Source: Herminiimonas contaminans (lineage in GTDB: Bacteria > Pseudomonadota > Gammaproteobacteria > Burkholderiales > Burkholderiaceae_D). Taken from it: 64,000 nucleotides of DNA. The notes beneath the pieces are model-generated. The model saw only the letters and a list, made by a program, of their open reading frames with translations, ran no database searches and was not told the origin of the DNA. The stretch covers positions 392,640 to 456,639 of the forward strand of contig NZ_JADOEL010000002.1 of NCBI RefSeq assembly GCF_015645465.1, in the 5' to 3' direction. Shown here in pieces: positions 19,861-27,813 of this stretch. The first letter of the stretch is position 1. The number at the start of each line of letters is the position of its first letter. The position numbers and the translations under genes are program-made.

Positions 19861-21224
19861 GCTGGTTTCGCTGCGTCCTGCGATTCCGCAGGCGCTTTTG
19901 CTTCCGACAGCCACAAGATACGCTTGCGCACCAGATTGATATTGCTGCGCAAGCGATACAACTCATCCGCAAATGAAAGCGGTATCGAAATCTGGTTCAC
20001 CTTCTCTTCGATTTCCGCCAGGCGTTTCAGCTGCGCCGGATAAACCGTATTGCGTTTCGCCGGTGGCACGTCTTCTATCACCTGCTCTACCGTACGTAAC
20101 TGCCCATACCAGCGATACACGCGTGAACGCACTTTCCACACATACAGCGGCGGCACGATACGCGACAACGGCAGGATCAAGGCACCGAGCGCGACGATCA
20201 CGACCCACATGCGTTCAAAGAAATTCGCCAGCCAGAACGACATATAACGTTGCAGGAATGGCGGCCCGTCTTTGTAGAATTTCTCTGCTTCAGGTATGAC
20301 TGGAATTTCGGTGTAACTCGCATTCGGGAATTCACCCTGTTTGCGGAACCAGCCCGCACCACCATGTATCGTCCCCGCAGCCTGCACGAATAAATCGATC
20401 AAGGCCGGATGCAAATCTTCACGTGCAACCAGGGTCGCAGTCGGTGCGATCAGATGGTAATTTTTCGGTGGCAAATCACGTCCGAGATCAACGATGCCGC
20501 GCGGCAGCACCACGTGCGTGAGTGATGGGAAACGACGTGAGTATGCTTCCGCCTGTGTGAAGTCAAACAGCTTGATACCAGGCGTCTGCAACAGCATCTG
20601 TATCAGCAAGGCATCTGGCGCAGAACTGAAGACCAATGCGTCAATGCGCCCTTCCAGCAGTTCAACCGTGGCTGGCGTATTTTCCAGTTGCTTGATTTTG
20701 ACGTCACTCGGCTCCAGTCCGTTGACCGACAAAATATTCTTGAACAGCTTAGGCACACCTGTGCCTTCCGGCCCGACGTTTACGCGCATACCCTTCAGCT
20801 GTGTCAGTTGCGTCAGCTTCTTGCTCTCGCGATAAAACAACCACACCGGTTCGGTGAATAAACTACCCAGTGAAACCAGGCCTGCATCTTTCGCTGCCTG
20901 CTGATCGATGGACCCACTTTGTACGAAGGCGATGTCCACACCCGAATCCGGATCCAGCAAACGCTGCAGGTTTTCCTGCGAACCCTGCGAGCGTACCAAC
21001 GTTACCTTGATGCCGAACTTGGCGAGTGCCGCCGCATACTTTTTGCCGAATTCTTCGTACGCACTGTTTTCCTGCCCGGTCGCCAGCGTTACCTGCCGCG
21101 GTGGTGACGGATCAACCAGCCTGTAAGCGACGTAGCAAAGTGCAATCACGAGCACCGTCATCGGTCCGGCCGTGACGATTAAATCGCGCAGGGAAAACTG
21201 GGTGAATTTGAAAATTTTAGGCAT
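19857..21224 (-). CDS. TAXI-family TRAP-type binding protein with membrane anchors
   Basis: A 455-residue protein. An N-terminal membrane segment (about 12-35) is followed by a TAXI-type solute-binding domain (about 40-320: VTLATGQENSAYEEFGKKYAAAL, NLQRLLDPDSGVDIAFVQ). A second hydrophobic segment near residues 335-360 (MWVVIVALGALILPLSRIVPP) and a cytosolic coiled tail follow. Binding domains of this family normally deliver ligands to a DctQ/DctM pair; none is encoded next to it, and the double anchor is unlike a free periplasmic binding protein. It may be a sensor-like or self-standing binding protein. The ligand is unknown. Confidence 0.82.
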   Translation of the reverse strand: MPKIFKFTQFSLRDLIVTAGPMTVLVIALCYVAYRLVDPSPPRQVTLATGQENSAYEEFGKKYAAALAKFGIKVTLVRSQGSQENLQRLLDPDSGVDIAFVQSGSIDQQAAKDAGLVSLGSLFTEPVWLFYRESKKLTQLTQLKGMRVNVGPEGTGVPKLFKNILSVNGLEPSDVKIKQLENTPATVELLEGRIDALVFSSAPDALLIQMLLQTPGIKLFDFTQAEAYSRRFPSLTHVVLPRGIVDLGRDLPPKNYHLIAPTATLVAREDLHPALIDLFVQAAGTIHGGAGWFRKQGEFPNASYTEIPVIPEAEKFYKDGPPFLQRYMSFWLANFFERMWVVIVALGALILPLSRIVPPLYVWKVRSRVYRWYGQLRTVEQVIEDVPPAKRNTVYPAQLKRLAEIEEKVNQISIPLSFADELYRLRSNINLVRKRILWLSEAKAPAESQDAAKPA

Positions 21225-21377
21225 GGCGTCCTTGTTGCAGGCAATTGCCTACACGATGCCAAGAATGCAGGCATCAGGCAAGCATTGTTGTTGCTCTTGC
21301 GTGGCGGCAAATCAGGGAGGGAAATTTGATCCCGCTACTGCAACGGCGAAGGCAGCAACGGGATAAGGTGAACACTA

Positions 21378-23048
21378 TCAGCTCAGTTTGACTGCGTGCT
21401 CACGCGTTTCGTGGAAGGTCACGCCAGGCCAGCGTTCCTGTGTAAGTCGCAGGTTCACACCCGAGCTGGCGAGGTAAGCGAGGTTGCCTGCGGCATCATG
21501 TGCGAGGTTATGACCGGCCGATGATTTTTCAAAATCGGCCAGCATTTTTTTGTCATCGCAAGTGATCCAGCGTGCGCTGCTGATGCTGGTGCCTTCGAAT
21601 ACGGCATCGACGCCATATTCGTTGAGCAAACGGCTGGCGACTACCTCGAACTGCAGTACACCAACACCACCCAGCACGAGGTCGCTGCTATTGATAGGTT
21701 TGAACACCTGGATCGCACCCTCTTCACCCAACTGCTGCAAACCCTTGTGCAATTGCTTGATCTTCAGTGGATTGCGGATACGCACCGCGCGGAAGAAGTC
21801 CGGTGCAAAGTAAGGAATGCCGGTGAACTGCAGCAATTCGCCTTCAGAGAAGCTGTCACCGATCTGCATATTGCCGTGATTCGGCAAGCCTATGATGTCG
21901 CCGGCGTACGCCTCTTCCACTTGCTCACGGCTAGACGCCATGAAGGTCACCACGCTGGAGACCTTGATCTCACGGTTCAGGCGTAAATGCTTGATTTTCA
22001 TGCCGCGCTCAAAGCGTCCCGAGCATACGCGCAGGAAGGCGATACGATCGCGGTGCGCCGGATCCATATTCGCCTGGATCTTGAAGACGAAGCCGGAGAA
22101 TGGCAGCTCGGTTGGTTTGACCGAACGCACGGTGGCATCACGCTCACGCGGAGGCTGTGCCCAATCCAGCAAGGCGTTCAGGATTTCGCGCACACCGAAG
22201 TTGTTGATCGCGGAACCGAAGAAGACCGGTGTACGCGTACCGTTGAGGAAGGCTTCCAGTTCAAACGGATGCGAAGCACCGTGTACTAGTTCGACTTCCA
22301 TTTTCAGTTGTTCGATTTCTTGCGGGAACATTTCCGCCAGGCGCGGATTGTCTATGCCTTTGACGATTTCAAAAGTCTGGTCGGCTTTTTCGTTACCGGC
22401 TGCAAACAGCATGATTTCATCGCGCAGCAAGTGATACACGCCGCGGAAATTTTTACCCATGCCGATCGGCCAGGTGACCGGCGCGCATTCTATCTTCAGT
22501 ACCGATTCCAACTCATCCAGCAATTCCAGCGGATCGCGTGTTTCACGGTCCAGCTTGTTCATGAAGGTAATGATGGGCGTGTTGCGCATGCGGCAAACGT
22601 TCAGCAGTTTGATCGTTTGTTCTTCCACACCCTTGGCCGCATCGATCACCATCAGCGCGGAATCGACGGCTGTCAGCACCCGATAGGTATCTTCCGAAAA
22701 GTCCTGGTGGCCCGGGGTATCGAGCAGGTTGACGACGTGATCGCGGTACTCGAACTGCATGACCGAGCTGGCGACCGAAATGCCGCGCTGCTTCTCGATG
22801 TCCATCCAGTCGGAAGTCGCATGGCGACCGCTCTTGCGTCCCTTGACGGTACCGGCGAGCTGAATCGCACCCGAGAACAGCAACAGCTTTTCAGTCAGGG
22901 TGGTTTTACCTGCATCCGGGTGAGAGATGATGCCAAAGGTGCGACGACGCGCAACTTCGCTATTGATCAGGTCGGAGGTAACGGTACGCGGTTCAAACGC
23001 TTCTGTTTCAGCGGAATCGGGTGTTGGTGTTTCGGGCGCGGCGGACAT
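21378..23048 (-). CDS. prfC: Peptide chain release factor 3
   Basis: A 556-residue translational GTPase that recycles RF1 and RF2 from the ribosome. The GTPase motifs are [14 protein letters not shown] (G1), [14 protein letters not shown] (G3) and FMNKLDRE (G4), followed by EF-Tu-like domain 2 and the RF3 C-terminal domain. The frame is open 36 codons further upstream, but the ATG at 23048 begins [14 protein letters not shown] with AAGGG upstream, and the extension has no homologous look, so 23048 is chosen. It lies 108 bases after the DUF1289 gene on the same strand. Confidence 0.95.
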   Translation of the reverse strand: MSAAPETPTPDSAETEAFEPRTVTSDLINSEVARRRTFGIISHPDAGKTTLTEKLLLFSGAIQLAGTVKGRKSGRHATSDWMDIEKQRGISVASSVMQFEYRDHVVNLLDTPGHQDFSEDTYRVLTAVDSALMVIDAAKGVEEQTIKLLNVCRMRNTPIITFMNKLDRETRDPLELLDELESVLKIECAPVTWPIGMGKNFRGVYHLLRDEIMLFAAGNEKADQTFEIVKGIDNPRLAEMFPQEIEQLKMEVELVHGASHPFELEAFLNGTRTPVFFGSAINNFGVREILNALLDWAQPPRERDATVRSVKPTELPFSGFVFKIQANMDPAHRDRIAFLRVCSGRFERGMKIKHLRLNREIKVSSVVTFMASSREQVEEAYAGDIIGLPNHGNMQIGDSFSEGELLQFTGIPYFAPDFFRAVRIRNPLKIKQLHKGLQQLGEEGAIQVFKPINSSDLVLGGVGVLQFEVVASRLLNEYGVDAVFEGTSISSARWITCDDKKMLADFEKSSAGHNLAHDAAGNLAYLASSGVNLRLTQERWPGVTFHETREHAVKLS

Positions 23049-23156
23049 GGAATAGCCCTTGGAAAAAGGGCTAAAGTCTACCGTTTCTTGACCTGTAAGT
23101 CTATGACAGACGGGGAATAACCGGGCGGCGGTACAACCCGCCCAATCGGGGAACAC

Positions 23157-23408
23157 TTAACGTTTTACCAAGCCCGCTGCTTCCAGGCGCGCCCATACTG
23201 CGGCTTTTTCCTCATCGTCGTAAATGATCCAGTTGATCACTTCATCGAAGGTACGGCCGCAACCCTTGCAGATTTCATCGCCATGCGAGGTCGAGCAATA
23301 ACCGGCACAAGGTGAATCGGGACGCAGGGTATTGCGTGGCTTGTCAGCTGGCTGGTTGGCAGGGACAGCGTCGTTGACGACTTTTTCGGGATTATCAGGC
23401 TTACTCAT
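23157..23408 (-). CDS. DUF1289-type small cysteine protein
   Basis: An 83-residue protein. The core SPCAGYCSTSHGDEICKGCGRTFDEVINW carries four cysteines in the CxxxC...CxxC pattern of DUF1289, likely a metal site. The N-terminal 30 residues are polar and Pro-rich. It lies just upstream of prfC on the same strand. The family is widespread in Proteobacteria and its role is not known. Confidence 0.82.
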   Translation of the reverse strand: MSKPDNPEKVVNDAVPANQPADKPRNTLRPDSPCAGYCSTSHGDEICKGCGRTFDEVINWIIYDDEEKAAVWARLEAAGLVKR

Positions 23409-23524
23409 GCGACAAATGACTCTTACGGCAAATATCTGATCTTATTCGATATTTCCGTTCTGCGGCTCCGCGTGGCGAAAACCTGGTTAAGGCTGGCAGT
23501 TTGAGCTGGCTTGGGCTGACTAGG

Positions 23525-23950
23525 TCAGTTCAGTTGCAACACATAATCGGTCAGCAAGACCTCTTGCACACTGCGCGTCTGCAGCGCTTTGTTGGCGGCA
23601 TCGCGCAGCAGGCCCTGGATATAGGCCACGCCTTCCGGCGTCTTCACCCGCTCGATATCAGCACTGGCCAAAGCGGTCTGCAAAGCCACTGTCAGCGCGG
23701 CTTTATTGCCCTGCACCCAGGCGGCTTCCTCAGGCGCAGTTTGTAACACGATGGTGGTCTTGATCGCGAACTCGGATGAACGCACCACGATAGGATCAAA
23801 GCTGGCGTAGGCAATCGGCGGCACATGTTTCTTGCCGGATTCGAGGTAATACCAGGCAAAGGCAATACCGGCGGCGACCACGATCATGATGGCCAGCATA
23901 CCGACAAGTATCGCAAGTAAGGAATTGCCGGATTGCCGGGCAGGTGACAT
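23525..23950 (-). CDS. FliL-like membrane protein outside a flagellar cluster
   Basis: A 141-residue protein with one N-terminal membrane helix (about 11-34, LLAILVGMLAIMIVVAAGIAFAW) and a periplasmic domain. The C-terminal part RDAANKALQTRSVQEVLLTDYVLQ resembles the end of FliL, where the same pattern of a helix then VLFTxFVxQ occurs. FliL supports the flagellar stator, but no flagellar gene lies here, so this may be a FliL paralogue with another partner. A shared role with the lone cheZ-cheA pair is only a guess. Confidence 0.65.
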   Translation of the reverse strand: MSPARQSGNSLLAILVGMLAIMIVVAAGIAFAWYYLESGKKHVPPIAYASFDPIVVRSSEFAIKTTIVLQTAPEEAAWVQGNKAALTVALQTALASADIERVKTPEGVAYIQGLLRDAANKALQTRSVQEVLLTDYVLQLN

Positions 23951-24077
23951 GTTGAAGCTCGTAGAGAGGGAGAAGGGGTACTAGTTTAACTGATGTACCC
24001 CGTGCCGCAGAATTTTGTTGCCTGTTTGCAAGTTTTACAACACCCTTACTTGCCTGGCACAGTGCGTATACGGCTGA

Positions 24078-24566
24078 TTACACAGGTCGATTCGGTGTAA
24101 CCGTGGTGCCACCGCGCTCCAGCCGGTCTTCCAGCTCACCGATGTAGGCCGCCAGTGTATTGCCACTTTGCTCCACCGCCGACACGACACCGGTATCGAG
24201 TTTATCGAGGCGCTGCAACAAGGCGGTCTGGGCTTCCGCATCCTGCTTGGCCACCGACTGGATTTCTTCTTCGATGAAACGATGCAGCTCGCTGAAACGT
24301 GACGCTTCCAGCTCCCGGCTGTTTTGCAATTCCTTCGCATGACGACGTGCTTCCAGCATCACCGAAGATTGCAGGTAGAGGATGCAGACCAGGAAATAAA
24401 ACGTCAGCGCACCGGTCAGACCCAGCATTACCAATCCCAAAGGCGCTTGCACGGTCGCCACGCCCAGCCACAGCGCGGTCGGGGTATTAAAGGCTTCCCA
24501 GTTCAAGGCCGCCAGTGCAACGATAGCTCCGAGGATGATAACGAAGAACAGAGTACGAATCTGCAT
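24078..24566 (-). CDS. LapA-domain (DUF1049) membrane protein with coiled tail
   Basis: A 162-residue protein. Two hydrophobic segments at the N-terminus (IRTLFFVIILGAIVALAALNW and LGLVMLGLTGALTFYFLVCIL) with the NWEAF loop between them match the LapA/DUF1049 hairpin. A long charged helix (about 70-150) would reach into the cytoplasm. Family members, such as YciS/LapA, work with LapB in lipopolysaccharide assembly control, but no lapB is nearby. The ATG at 24566 is chosen because GGAG lies about ten bases upstream; a GTG three codons earlier is too near that site. Confidence 0.72.
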   Translation of the reverse strand: MQIRTLFFVIILGAIVALAALNWEAFNTPTALWLGVATVQAPLGLVMLGLTGALTFYFLVCILYLQSSVMLEARRHAKELQNSRELEASRFSELHRFIEEEIQSVAKQDAEAQTALLQRLDKLDTGVVSAVEQSGNTLAAYIGELEDRLERGGTTVTPNRPV

Positions 24567-24848
24567 AGTGGTCACGCTCCTTTTGTTGGCACATCGCTAA
24601 ATACTAAGCAAACAACCGGGCTATAACTATGGGCTAACGCACATACTGCATACGATTTACGATCAACCCTTTTTTATTGCATCGTGTCCTGCGACACCCG
24701 GCCACTTACTGGGTATTGATATAAATTAAATAAACTGTTGTGCATTGATGCGCAGATGCAATAAAAACTCTTTTGCCGCGCATTGTTAATGTAACATTCA
24801 CGGTGGAATTAGTTACTCAATAAAAACAATTTTTACGGAGCGCCGTAT

Positions 24849-25661
24849 ATGAAACTCGCATCTTTTCTGGCCATGACTTTATTGGCGGCCGGAATCAACT
24901 CCGCAGCGGCGCAAGACCTGGTGCTGGCCATCAATGAAGGTGTGACATATCAGGAAGGCGGACCAGCCAGCGAACGTTACAAACCACTGTTGGCGTTACT
25001 CTCCAAAGAGCTCAAGCAAAACGTAAAGTTGCAAAATGTGGACAAATACGCGGTATTTGAAAAAGGCCTGGCCGAAGGAAAATACGACCTCGCCTTCATC
25101 CATCCGGCTCACATCGGTTTGCAGGCGGTCAAAAAGAATGGCTATGAAGGCCTGGTCACCGCCAAAGGCTTTACCGACTACCGTGCACGCGTACTGGTAG
25201 CGCAAGCGTCACCTCTGAAAACCCTGCAAGACCTGCGCGGCAAAAAAATAGGCGTACCGTCGGTCGAATCGATCACCACCGTGATGTTCACCGCCAACCT
25301 GCACGAATTGCGCTTCACCAATCCGGAAAAAACCTACACCCCGACCCGCTATCAGGACGCAGTGCCGTTCATGATCGATAACGGCTTTGTCGATGCCGGT
25401 GTTACTGGTTCGGCCGGTGTCGCCAAGGCCTGGACTGCCAAAGGCGGTCGCATCCTGGCGGAGACCAAACCCATCCCTATAAAGCAATTCCTGGCGTCGA
25501 AGAAACTGAGCGAATCTGACCGCGAAAAAGTCAAAACCCTGTTGCTGACTTTGCCGGACAGTGAGGCTGGTCGCACTGCCCTGTCCCGCATCGGCATGAG
25601 CGGCTTTGTGCCGTGGAATGCCGCAGTGATGGATGAAGCGACCGCACGTCTCGGCCTCTAA
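24849..25661 (+). CDS. PhnD-like phosphate/phosphite/phosphonate binding protein
   Basis: A 270-residue periplasmic binding protein of the PBP2 fold. The signal peptide ends near INSAAAQ (residue 22). Family blocks are ERYKPLLALLSKELKQNV, DLAFIHPAHIGLQAV near residue 80, LQDLRGKKIGVPSVESIT near residue 125 and DAGVTGSAG near 180. It would bind an oxyanion or phosphonate for an ABC importer, but no permease or ATPase gene is adjacent. The ATG follows a GGAG site. The next gene, converging on it, encodes a methylglyoxal-synthase-like enzyme; a link through phosphate is possible but unproven. The ligand is not known. Confidence 0.82.
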   Translation: MKLASFLAMTLLAAGINSAAAQDLVLAINEGVTYQEGGPASERYKPLLALLSKELKQNVKLQNVDKYAVFEKGLAEGKYDLAFIHPAHIGLQAVKKNGYEGLVTAKGFTDYRARVLVAQASPLKTLQDLRGKKIGVPSVESITTVMFTANLHELRFTNPEKTYTPTRYQDAVPFMIDNGFVDAGVTGSAGVAKAWTAKGGRILAETKPIPIKQFLASKKLSESDREKVKTLLLTLPDSEAGRTALSRIGMSGFVPWNAAVMDEATARLGL

Positions 25662-25702
25662 CAACCAAACCGGGCTGCATACTCATGCAGTCCGTCAGCT
25701 TT

Positions 25703-26611
25703 TCAAACTGCGCGTAAAGCTACGCGCTTCTGCAGCAAATCCAGCCAGCGTTCACCGCAATTCTCGTTACTGATACACAGCGCGTAATCAGTCACCGTGC
25801 GCGCCGCCCGTTCCAGCAACTGGATGTCGGCTTCATGCTGGCGCGCCACATGCGGATCTTCGAGGAATAGCACGCGCCTACACTGATCCCGGTCAAGTAT
25901 AAGTTCAGCGATCTGTGCATCGCCACCCATAGGCCCGCTCAGGTAAGGCTTGATCCAGTTGCGCCCTGCTTCCTCGCCTTTGATCTTTTGCGCCAGCTTG
26001 TTGAGCAGGCTGCCAGTGGTACCGGTCGCACAGCGGAAACCAAACTGATCGAGCAAATCAAAATGACGCTCGGCGATTTCCAGCATGCGGCCTTTCATCG
26101 CGTCGTGCGCAATCATCGCGATGCCTTCATGCTGCAGGTCGAAGGTCGCGTCCAGCTCCGGATTCGGTGCTGCGCCTGTCGCGATGGATTCCAGCTCCAG
26201 CCATTCCTGCGCACCAGCCAGCGTCGACAGGAAAGGTTTGCCGTGAATCACGCATTGGCGTTTCAGCGCGACCGCTTCCGGAAAGATGGAGGACGGATCC
26301 ACCGGGTCCATCAAATACATCACGGCATCCAGTCTACGCGTCGGATCGGTATCCACCACGCGTGACACCAGCTTCATCAAGCCGCCGTGACGACCATATG
26401 GAAAGCGTTCTATGTGCGGGTAATTCTTCAGCAGGCCCAGATGATCCATCGCATCCAATGTGCGTCCGACGACGATCAGTTGCGGCTGCAAATGCTGTTC
26501 GATCGCGACACGGCTGCCATTGAGCAAACGGGCCAAGACGGAATTCGGGGCATCCTGATGGGTACGACTAGTGGCTAAACCGATGCGGAATTGATGCGGG
26601 GAAACAGACAT
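25703..26611 (-). CDS. Tandem-domain methylglyoxal-synthase-like protein
   Basis: A 302-residue protein, about twice the length of E. coli MgsA. The C-terminal half (about 160-290) has MgsA marks: AHD at 168-170, the phosphate loop TGTTG at 196-200, SGPMGGDAQ with Asp231 and an EDPH block with Asp252. The N-terminal half repeats the same order in worn form: VGRTLDAM near 48, YGRHGGLMKL near 72 (the catalytic Asp is missing) and LMDPVDPSSIFPEAVAL near 100. Methylglyoxal synthase turns dihydroxyacetone phosphate into methylglyoxal and phosphate. One active and one degenerate domain is the best reading, but activity is not certain. Start is the ATG at 26611; an upstream TTG is open. A LexA-like box lies within a promoter about 140 bases upstream. 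Confidence 0.72.
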   Translation of the reverse strand: MSVSPHQFRIGLATSRTHQDAPNSVLARLLNGSRVAIEQHLQPQLIVVGRTLDAMDHLGLLKNYPHIERFPYGRHGGLMKLVSRVVDTDPTRRLDAVMYLMDPVDPSSIFPEAVALKRQCVIHGKPFLSTLAGAQEWLELESIATGAAPNPELDATFDLQHEGIAMIAHDAMKGRMLEIAERHFDLLDQFGFRCATGTTGSLLNKLAQKIKGEEAGRNWIKPYLSGPMGGDAQIAELILDRDQCRRVLFLEDPHVARQHEADIQLLERAARTVTDYALCISNENCGERWLDLLQKRVALRAV

Positions 26612-26748
26612 AGGGATAAAAATGAAGACGGGCAATATTGCACCGCACAAACTTTATCATGGAGACAAGTTTTATTCATCTTTCGTACAACAAGGCTGAA
26701 AATATTTAACAGACTTGATGTGCGCTTTTGATTTTTGCCGACGCCGAT

Positions 26749-26776
26749 GTTATACTGTGTTTTTATACAGTATCAA
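26749..26776. promoter_or_regulatory. LexA-like box within divergent promoters
   Basis: ATACTGT-N8-ACAGTAT at 26752-26773 holds the SOS-box core CTGT-N8-ACAG at 26755-26770. On the minus strand the core exactly fills the 16-base spacer between TTGATA (26771-26776) and TATAAC (26749-26754), aiming at the MgsA-like gene. On the plus strand TTGATT (26728-26733), a 17-base spacer and TATACT (26751-26756) aim at the hairpin at 26785-26826. A LexA repressor bound here would block both promoters. Confidence 0.62.
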
Positions 26777-26837
26777 CCTTTTTCGTCGGGTCGCTCCCCC
26801 TCCAAAGTTTTATTGTGCGACCCGACATTTCTTTTTT
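26763..26837 (+). ncRNA. Candidate small RNA ending in a terminator hairpin
   Basis: From the predicted start near 26763 there is no convincing reading frame. GTCGGGTCGC (26785-26794) and GCGACCCGAC (26817-26826) form a perfect 10-bp stem followed by ATTTCTTTTTT. The T-run is only on the plus strand, so the terminator cannot serve the minus-strand genes on either side. The 22-base loop starts with the C-rich TCCCCCTCC, which is complementary to Shine-Dalgarno sequences. The expected RNA is about 75 bases. Its promoter carries a LexA-like box. Confidence 0.5.
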
Positions 26838-26921
26838 AGGCCTGTGGTTTATAGCTGTGCATCAAGCGCAGCCAAGTACGCAAACACCGCACCTCCAAGC
26901 CAGGCATTTTCCAACAGCGTT

Positions 26922-27389
26922 TTAGTTTTTCTCCGGCATCGCAGATGAGTGATGGCTGGAGATCAGCCATGCACGGCCATCCCATTTGTACGTGTAGGTA
27001 TAACGCGCCTTCACTTCCGAGCCATCATCAAACTTGAAGGTATACAAGCCGGAATCGCTGGCGCTATTGCAGTTCACCTCTATCGTGCGGCTGTTGATGG
27101 TGCCAACCGGCTTGTGCTCCATGAAGTGTTTGAAGTAATCAATTTTTTCTTCGGCCGTCAGGCGCGGCTTGTTCGACAAAGTCGGCAGCAGTATGGATTT
27201 GCTGGCGTAGTTGGCGACCACTTTTTGCGGATCACCGGTTTGCAGCGTGGCGTTCCAGCGATCGAACAAGGAAGCGATCTGTTTTTCGGAAGTGGCGTGA
27301 CACACTTCAGACTTTTCAGACTTGGCATAAACGTGACCAGCAAAAGCGAAAGCAAGCATAGATACAACTACAGTACGCGGGAAAAACAT
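26922..27389 (-). CDS. Exported SnoaL/DUF4440-like protein
   Basis: A 155-residue protein with a signal peptide (MFFPRTVVVSMLAFAFAGHVYA). The mature part has the cone-shaped NTF2-like pattern: helix EKQIASLFDRWNATLQTGDPQKVVANYASKSILLPTLS, then YFKHFMEHKPVGTINSRTIEV, and a C-terminal YTYTYKWDGRAWLISSHHSS. This matches the SgcJ/EcaC and CaMKII-association-like proteins. Function in the periplasm is unknown. The ATG at 27389 is preferred over the longer open frame because it begins the signal peptide and AAAGG lies ten bases upstream. Confidence 0.75.
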   Translation of the reverse strand: MFFPRTVVVSMLAFAFAGHVYAKSEKSEVCHATSEKQIASLFDRWNATLQTGDPQKVVANYASKSILLPTLSNKPRLTAEEKIDYFKHFMEHKPVGTINSRTIEVNCNSASDSGLYTFKFDDGSEVKARYTYTYKWDGRAWLISSHHSSAMPEKN

Positions 27390-27674
27390 AGAAATAGAAC
27401 CTTTCTTTAAAGAATAAAAAAATGAAACCTGTTCAAATGAAATCGTCACCTCCTGACTTCGGCAGTTCTGCCGTTTTGTGAAAAAATATTATGGAGTCCG
27501 GGTCGTTCAGTTTTTTGGAGTCTTTTCTGCTTTTTCGCCTGCTTGGTCACCGGAATCACTTATAAGTTGCACAAGTCGGACTTGTCCTGACCGCCACTAA
27601 TCCGGTCAGCTACCCGCAGAGGCTTGCCTATAAACGGTTTTTGGCTCAAAGTAGCGACCTGTCTGAAAACTTGG

Positions 27675-27752
27675 CTCGGGGTCCTGCGCATAGCGTGGGT
27701 GAGAGATACCCGTTGAACCTGATTGAGGTAATCCTCGCGCAGGAAAGCACAT
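27675..27752 (+). promoter_or_regulatory. TPP riboswitch upstream of cytX
   Basis: The stretch holds CTCGGGG, TGAGAGATACCC and GTTGAACCTGAT followed by a GAGG/CCTC helix and GCGCAGGAAAGC, the conserved THI-element core in order. TCCTGCGC (27683-27690) can pair with GCGCAGGA (27738-27745). It ends about 60 bases before the cytX start, so thiamine pyrophosphate should lower expression of the transporter. Confidence 0.93.
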
Positions 27753-27813
27753 AATCTATCGCCGCTGCCGCGGCATCGAATCCGCTGACCTGCCATCTAT
27801 TTTTTGAAAGACC

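Noticed and set aside
25673..25690. CTGCAT/ATGCAG inverted repeat between two convergent genes.
   Set aside because: Short stem and no T-run, so a terminator is not supported.
26715..26948. A 77-codon plus-strand frame across the LexA-like box.
   Set aside because: It starts upstream of the promoter, runs through the terminator hairpin, has no ribosome site and its composition is unlike protein.
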